This document shows, piece after piece, positions 59,898-64,000 of a stretch of 64,000 nt of DNA. A program made the translations under genes and the position numbers. How positions within the stretch are numbered: the stretch's first letter is position 1; the number at the start of each line of letters is the position of its first letter. Origin of the DNA: Paenibacillus pinisoli. Its GTDB lineage: Bacteria; Bacillota; Bacilli; Paenibacillales; Paenibacillaceae. The notes beneath the pieces are model-generated. The model did not search any database, was not told the origin of the DNA, and was given only the letters and a program-made list of their open reading frames with translations. The stretch covers positions 338,337 through 402,336 of the forward strand of contig NZ_QXQB01000005.1 in NCBI RefSeq assembly GCF_003605435.1. Direction: 5' to 3'.

Positions 59898-60834
59898 GCG
59901 ACTCGCTCCCTGTGAGCGCCAGGAACAGCTCCTCCAGTGTAGGTTCCGTCTGGTAAACGGCTTTAATGCCGATGCCGCAAGCGGACAGCCTGTCTACTGT
60001 ATCCGCGATAATCTCCTCCGGCATATCGGCAGCAATCGTATCCGCCGGGTGGCTTTCGGCGGCCGGTCCGCTTCGCAGGCTGATCCGCGGATCTCTGCCC
60101 AGCTCGGCAGCGCCTGCCTCCAGGCTGTCGAAGCGCCAGTAGACATAGCGTGGGGCCCCTTGAATTAATTCATCGATTTTGCCGGTCGCAATCATTCGTC
60201 CGCGGTCCATAATCAGCACCCTTTCACACAGCATTTGAACCTCGCTAAGCATATGGCTGGAGATTAGCAGGCTGATGCCTTCTTCCGCAAGCCGGTGGAC
60301 AAATGCCCGCAGCTCTTTGATCCCTTTGGGATCAAGTCCGTTAGTAGGCTCATCCAAGATAAGAAGCTTGGGCCGCGCAAGCAGCGCCTGGGCAATTCCA
60401 AGCCGCTGCCGCATCCCAAGGGAATACGTCTTCACCTTATCATCAATCCGCTCCTGCAGCTTGACGATTTCGGCTACTTCCTGAATGCGTTCCCTGCTCA
60501 CTCCGTCTGCCATTCGCGCAAAATGCTCAAGGTTTTCCCGGCCCGTCATATAGCTGTAAGCCTCGGGATTTTCGACGATGCAGCCAACATGGCGGAGCGC
60601 CTGCTCCGGGCGGCGCTGGACATCGTACCCGCAGATTTCAACCGTGCCGCCAGTCGGCTTGATGAGATCGACCAGCATGCGGATCGTCGTTGTCTTCCCC
60701 GCTCCGTTGGGGCCGAGAAAGCCGAACTTCTCCCCCCGTTGTATCTCAAAGCTGATTCGCTCCACGATCGCCTGTCCCCGGATGGTTTTGCGGAGATCCT
60801 TCACACGAAGCACCGGAGAGTTCTTTTCTTCCAT
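59890..60834 (-). CDS. ABC-2 type transporter ATPase (BcrA-like)
   Basis: 314 residues. Walker A GPNGAGKTTTIR, signature YSLGMRQRLGIAQALL, Walker B LLILDEPTNGLDP and switch His in LISSHMLSEV. A C-terminal about 80-residue extension has VYQTEPTLEELFLALTG, as in bacitracin-type ATPases. It lies 21 bases after the SGNH hydrolase gene and overlaps the permease gene. Confidence 0.93.
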   Translation of the reverse strand: MEEKNSPVLRVKDLRKTIRGQAIVERISFEIQRGEKFGFLGPNGAGKTTTIRMLVDLIKPTGGTVEICGYDVQRRPEQALRHVGCIVENPEAYSYMTGRENLEHFARMADGVSRERIQEVAEIVKLQERIDDKVKTYSLGMRQRLGIAQALLARPKLLILDEPTNGLDPKGIKELRAFVHRLAEEGISLLISSHMLSEVQMLCERVLIMDRGRMIATGKIDELIQGAPRYVYWRFDSLEAGAAELGRDPRISLRSGPAAESHPADTIAADMPEEIIADTVDRLSACGIGIKAVYQTEPTLEELFLALTGSESLD

Positions 60835-60855
60835 ATAATATTGTCCTCCTATTCG

Positions 60856-61686
60856 TCAATCCAGCGACTCCAGCATTCGGCCGGCAATCCGCTCATAGCC
60901 TTCGCGGTTCGGGTGAAAATGATCGGACGACAAATACTCCCCGATACGGCCCTCGAACAAATCAAAGGTTGGAATCATCAGCATGTTGGGATAAGGATGG
61001 ATCGCCGCATACGCTCCCGTATTCCATTCCTGCATGCTGATGCTGGCCCTCCTAAGGTTGTCCAAATCATAGAAAGGGTTATATAGCCCCATATACACAA
61101 CTTTAGCTGAGGGGTTTAAGCGATTGATCGTATCCGCAATGCGGCGAAAGCGTTCCAGCGCCTCCTCTATACCCTGTGCCAGCCCGTCCGCCTCGAGCGT
61201 CTTCCAATCTTTCTGTGCCATCCTTGCCCGGGCTGACAGGAACAGATCATTGCCGCCGATCGTAAAAAGAATCAAATTCGCCTGCTTCACCGCGTACTGA
61301 TAGCCTGAATCATGAGATAAGCGCTCTATCAACTCGGATGCCTGCATGCCATTCACAGCGAGGTTATTCAAAACCTGCACCCGTTTGCCGTATTTTTTCT
61401 TTAAGCCGTCAGCAACATGCTGGACGTATCCCTTGCCGGAAGGGTCCCCTGTTCCCTTCGTCAGCGAATCTCCCAATGCGACGATCCTAATCTCCTTCAT
61501 GTCTGCAAGCGATGAGGCTTGTTCCGCCGAAGGGGAAGGAGAAACATTCGCTTCAGGCTTACGGTCCGCAGCTGCAGGCGCGGCTAGCAAATCCTTGAAT
61601 ACCAGTCCCAGCCCTGCGGCGAGCACTACTGTCGCGAGGATCGAAGAGGCAGCTATCCAGCCCCATAATACCCGGCTTCTACTCAT
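60856..61686 (-). CDS. SGNH/GDSL hydrolase, membrane-anchored or secreted (YpmR-like)
   Basis: 276 residues. An N-terminal helix (WGWIAASSILATVVLAAGLG) is followed by a Pro/Ser/Ala linker. The GDSL block is IVALGDSLTKGTGD, block III is TIGGNDLF and the last block, DHFHPNREGYERIA, holds the Asp-His pair. It is probably an esterase acting outside the cell. It is directly upstream of the ABC-2 transporter genes. Confidence 0.9.
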   Translation of the reverse strand: MSRSRVLWGWIAASSILATVVLAAGLGLVFKDLLAAPAAADRKPEANVSPSPSAEQASSLADMKEIRIVALGDSLTKGTGDPSGKGYVQHVADGLKKKYGKRVQVLNNLAVNGMQASELIERLSHDSGYQYAVKQANLILFTIGGNDLFLSARARMAQKDWKTLEADGLAQGIEEALERFRRIADTINRLNPSAKVVYMGLYNPFYDLDNLRRASISMQEWNTGAYAAIHPYPNMLMIPTFDLFEGRIGEYLSSDHFHPNREGYERIAGRMLESLD

Positions 61687-61793
61687 ATTGCCCCTCCCCG
61701 TCCGATTAAATCTTCATATCTTGAGCATTCGCAATTAACGTGTCAGATGTTACCATGGTTTGCATTTCCGCCTTGCCTTATGCCAGCAGAACG

Positions 61794-61820
61794 AAAAAAA
61801 GATGCGCATGTGCGCATCCT
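61794..61820 (-). terminator. Terminator of the M14 peptidase gene
   Basis: GATGCGCA-TG-TGCGCATC at 61801-61818 followed on the minus strand by seven T residues. Confidence 0.87.
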
Positions 61821-61872
61821 TTTCCGCCATAAATGAATTAGCAAGATGAAAAACGGTGGTGCTCCCCTTCAG

Positions 61873-63063
61873 CTATTGCGTAAGAGCAACGAGCATTATG
61901 CTGGACAATGCCTCATATATTCGGCTGTATTGGCTCAGCGGCAACGGATTGGTTCCTCTCCCCAGCTCGATCGTAAAGCCCGGCCTGCGCCAATCCTGTA
62001 TGAACCAGTCCTTATAGCCGGCCGCGCTGTCTGCATACCGGATAGCCTCGTACCCGCTCGCATCCGCGAATGCCTGCGCCAACGCTGCCGATTCCGGCGG
62101 CTCCAGCCCTTCGAAGCCCCAGAACAAGACCTCGCCTTGCGTATGATAGGCCAGCACCCGCTCGAAGGAAGCCCTCCGGGTCAGCTCCGCCAGCGCCTGC
62201 ACCTCCGGCTCCGTCAGCGGCGCTGTGCCGGAATAGTCTCGCGGCGCGGGCGACTGAGGCCCGATAACGGCATCGCGCTCCCACAACGCCGGGAATTGCT
62301 TATTCAGATCGACGCCCCTTATATTAGCCTTCCAGCCGCTGAAGTCCATGCTTCCTTCATTAATGGACAGCACCTCGCTGCGGAGGGGCTCCGATTCCGG
62401 CAGACCGTTCACCACCAAATCAACTCCGTCAGGATTAAGCATGGGCACAATCGATACCGTCATCGCCAAATATGGAGCGTACATCGATGTCCCGCGCCAA
62501 TCCGTACTGTTCGTTACGGCCATTGCATATTCGTTAAGAAACTGTACTAAAGGCGGTGTTGTAATCCATTCATTCGCATGGATCGAGCCATTCGCATGAA
62601 TGATTCGCTCGCCGCTGCCGATGCGGATTTCTGTTATGGGCTTGCCCATCACACTATTGCCGATGGAGGCGCGTCTCAGGAACGGATAGACCGCCAGCAA
62701 TCGGCTTAAGTCCTCCTCCAGCGCCGCTGTATTATAATTGCGCTGCGGATTCACAACCAGCTCCGTGACGCGTCTCGGGATGCGTATCATCTCTCCGACT
62801 TGAAGATTGTTGCTTTGCAAACCCGGATTGGTCTGAAGCAGCAGCTCCGCCGAAATTCCGTTTCGTGCAGCGATTCGCCATAATGAATCTCCGCTTGCGA
62901 TGCGGTATTCCACCCACTCGTAACCCGGTATTTGGATAGCTTGCCCGATGTACAGCGACTCCGGATTAACGCCCGGATTGGAATCTACAACTAGCCGAAA
63001 GGGTACGCCAAAAAGGATGCTGTACCTCCATAGCGAATCCCCGTTTCTTACAGCAACTTGCAT
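61873..63063 (-). CDS. M14-family peptidase with two LysM domains
   Basis: 396 residues from ATG 63063. Two LysM repeats lie at about 1-48 and 52-98 (VRNGDSLWRYSILFG and IASGDSLWRIAARNG). The M14 domain has zinc ligands in GSIHANEW (His and Glu) and AYHTQGE (His), with the catalytic Glu in FTIELGRG. The layout matches gamma-D-glutamyl-diaminopimelate endopeptidase of spore-formers, which cuts the peptide stems of peptidoglycan. There is no signal peptide, as in several spore-associated versions. Confidence 0.9.
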   Translation of the reverse strand: MQVAVRNGDSLWRYSILFGVPFRLVVDSNPGVNPESLYIGQAIQIPGYEWVEYRIASGDSLWRIAARNGISAELLLQTNPGLQSNNLQVGEMIRIPRRVTELVVNPQRNYNTAALEEDLSRLLAVYPFLRRASIGNSVMGKPITEIRIGSGERIIHANGSIHANEWITTPPLVQFLNEYAMAVTNSTDWRGTSMYAPYLAMTVSIVPMLNPDGVDLVVNGLPESEPLRSEVLSINEGSMDFSGWKANIRGVDLNKQFPALWERDAVIGPQSPAPRDYSGTAPLTEPEVQALAELTRRASFERVLAYHTQGEVLFWGFEGLEPPESAALAQAFADASGYEAIRYADSAAGYKDWFIQDWRRPGFTIELGRGTNPLPLSQYSRIYEALSSIMLVALTQ

Positions 63064-63300
63064 GACGTGAGCGCCTCCTTCATCCCCAATGCTTTCATTA
63101 AAATAAAGTATGGGCTTGCGCCGGGATTGGTGCAGGGGATAAAGCAACTCCGTCCAAAAGGCGGAATAGTTGTAGTTGTACTAAGCTGTGTTAATCGAGC
63201 CGAGCGTGCTGAAACTCGAAATAACGTGGTGAAGCAACTTTTGCTTACTCGGAATCCCAATAAAAGCATAATAATAGTGCCAAGCTACGCTACACTACAA

Positions 63301-63745
63301 GCTCTATGCCGACTTTTTCGGGTTACAGCCCGCTCAGTCGCAGCTTTTCATGCTCTATGCCGACTTTTTCGGATTACAGTCCATGCCAACGCAACTTTTC
63401 ATGCTCTATGCCGACTTTTTCGGGTTACAGTCCATGCCGACGCAGCTTTTCATGCTCTATGCCGACTTTTTCGGGTTACAGCCCACTCAGACGCAGCTTT
63501 TCATGCTCTATGCCGACTTTTTCGGGTTACAGCCCGCTCAGTCGCAGCTTTTCATGCTCTATGCCGACTTTTTCGGATTACAGTCCATGCTAACGCAACT
63601 TTTCATGCTCTATGCCGACTTTTTCGGGTTACAGCCCATGCCGACGCAACTTTTTTTGCTCTATGCCGACTTTTTCGGGATACAGTCCATGCCGACGCAA
63701 CTTTTCATGCTCTATGCCGACTTTTTCGGGTTACAGCTCACTCAG
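63301..63745. repeat. 51-bp tandem repeat array, nine copies
   Basis: Copies begin at 63301, 63352, 63403, 63454, 63505, 63556, 63607, 63658 and 63709, each near GCTCTATGCCGACTTTTTCG. The period is 17 codons and lacks stops in the plus-strand frames, so long open frames result by chance. The 17-residue units (for example YADFFGLQ in one frame) look non-natural in composition and lack a ribosome site. The last copy breaks off after CTCAG at 63745, where the IS element begins. Confidence 0.93.
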
Positions 63746-64000
63746 TGGATGTAGACTAAAAAGTGGACACGCTGTAACAGCGACCTGATACAATAAACCT
63801 AACAACAGAGAGGTTGAGGTGAATCATGGGAGAGCAGCGTCAACATTTTGATGAAGCATTTAAACGCGAAACCGTAAGGCACATGATGGAGACAGGCAAA
63901 ACCGTCACCGAAGTATCTAAGGAGATCGATGTGCCAGTGAGCAGCATCCGTTCGTGGAAGCAGCAGTACGGAAACTCAACTGAAAAATCGAAGTTGTTTG
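63746..64000 (+). mobile_element. Left end of an IS3-family insertion sequence (truncated by the window)
   Basis: The tandem repeat stops at about 63745 and is replaced by TGGATGTAGACTAAAAAGTG, which is probably the left terminal inverted repeat. The first transposase gene starts 80 bases in. The right end is outside the window, so exact ends and target duplication cannot be read. Confidence 0.75.
63826..64000 (+). CDS. IS3-family transposase OrfA (partial)
   Basis: The visible 58 codons start at ATG 63826 with GAGGTTGAGGTG upstream and read off the window. The HTH_Tnp_1 pattern is FDEAFKRETVRHMMETGKTV then TEVSKEIDVPVSSIRSWKQQ, the start of OrfA in IS3-family elements. OrfA normally joins OrfB by frameshifting. 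Codon use resembles other mobile genes more than the host neighbours, but the sample is short. Confidence 0.88.
   Translation, partial: MGEQRQHFDEAFKRETVRHMMETGKTVTEVSKEIDVPVSSIRSWKQQYGNSTEKSKLF

Noticed and set aside
63301..63745. CRISPR-like array
   Set aside because: Units are contiguous 51-mers with scattered changes, not repeat-spacer alternation.
63058..63759. Three overlapping plus-strand frames (up to 233 codons) with repeated ALCRLF, YADFFGLQ or PTFSGY units
   Set aside because: The 51-base repeat is a multiple of three and lacks stops, so frames stay open by chance; no ribosome site and three equally good frames.

Overview
The window reads as the chromosome of a spore-forming, low-to-moderate GC Firmicute, most likely Paenibacillus or a close relative. 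Supporting signs are the lexA/yjfB-type start, the glnR-glnA operon with a perfect GlnR box, the sporulation genes (spoVK, cotE, a GerA-family germination operon), strong AGGAGG-type ribosome binding sites, frequent TTG/GTG starts, and interspersed and tandem repeats of a kind common in Paenibacillus. No rRNA, tRNA or CRISPR array is visible.

Layout. 1-1.5 kb: lexA with consensus SOS boxes, a small YjfB-like gene, and a small WYL-type gene with its own LexA-like boxes. 1.6-5.0 kb (minus strand): a compact cassette made of a 47-residue peptide with eight cysteines, a hairpin, two thioredoxin-fold proteins, a small conserved protein and an ABC exporter. This looks like a ribosomal peptide/bacteriocin locus and is the most interesting part of the window. 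5.3-6.6 kb: two low-complexity proteins (Asn/Thr/Ser-rich and His/Gly/Met-rich) and a long hairpin. 6.6-10.8 kb: glnA, glnR, a YnbB-type PLP enzyme and spoVK. 10.8-15.7 kb: a repeat element, YdcF and DUF402 proteins, a cyclophilin lipoprotein and a class A PBP. 15.8-23.1 kb: hfq-miaA-methyltransferase-mutL-mutS, transcribed mutS first from a structured leader. 23.2-31 kb: a putative amidoligase, cotE, an aromatic-acid-exporter-like protein, an SsuABC-type importer and an M32 carboxypeptidase. 31-35.7 kb (mostly plus): HesB-like protein, beta-carbonic anhydrase, DUF309, a Tim44-like/YxcD pair and a GH18 protein with an N-terminal repeat region. 35.7-39.7 kb: a GerA/GerB/GerC operon followed by an extra 48-residue membrane peptide.

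40-47 kb is an accessory stretch: ABM monooxygenase, histidine kinase remnant, ArsR+SRPBCC pair, a 100-bp tandem array, a TetR-SMR-SMR-VOC operon facing a serine hydrolase across two perfect operators, and bacterial nitric oxide synthase. 47-54 kb: AA10 LPMO with FnIII and chitin-binding modules, an aromatic-rich secreted protein, HmoA-type heme oxygenase with a Fur-like box, PAP2, a methyltransferase, a RluA-type pseudouridine synthase, CapA and MarR. 54-63 kb: parE-parC, an ABC-2 transporter, an SGNH hydrolase and a LysM-M14 peptidase. The right end holds a 51-bp tandem array that breaks off where an IS3-family element begins and runs out of the window.

Starts were chosen by ribosome binding site and family alignment from memory; no database search was possible. 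Family names for small proteins (WYL, DUF6941, YxcD, Tim44-like) are pattern recognition, with confidence given per entry.
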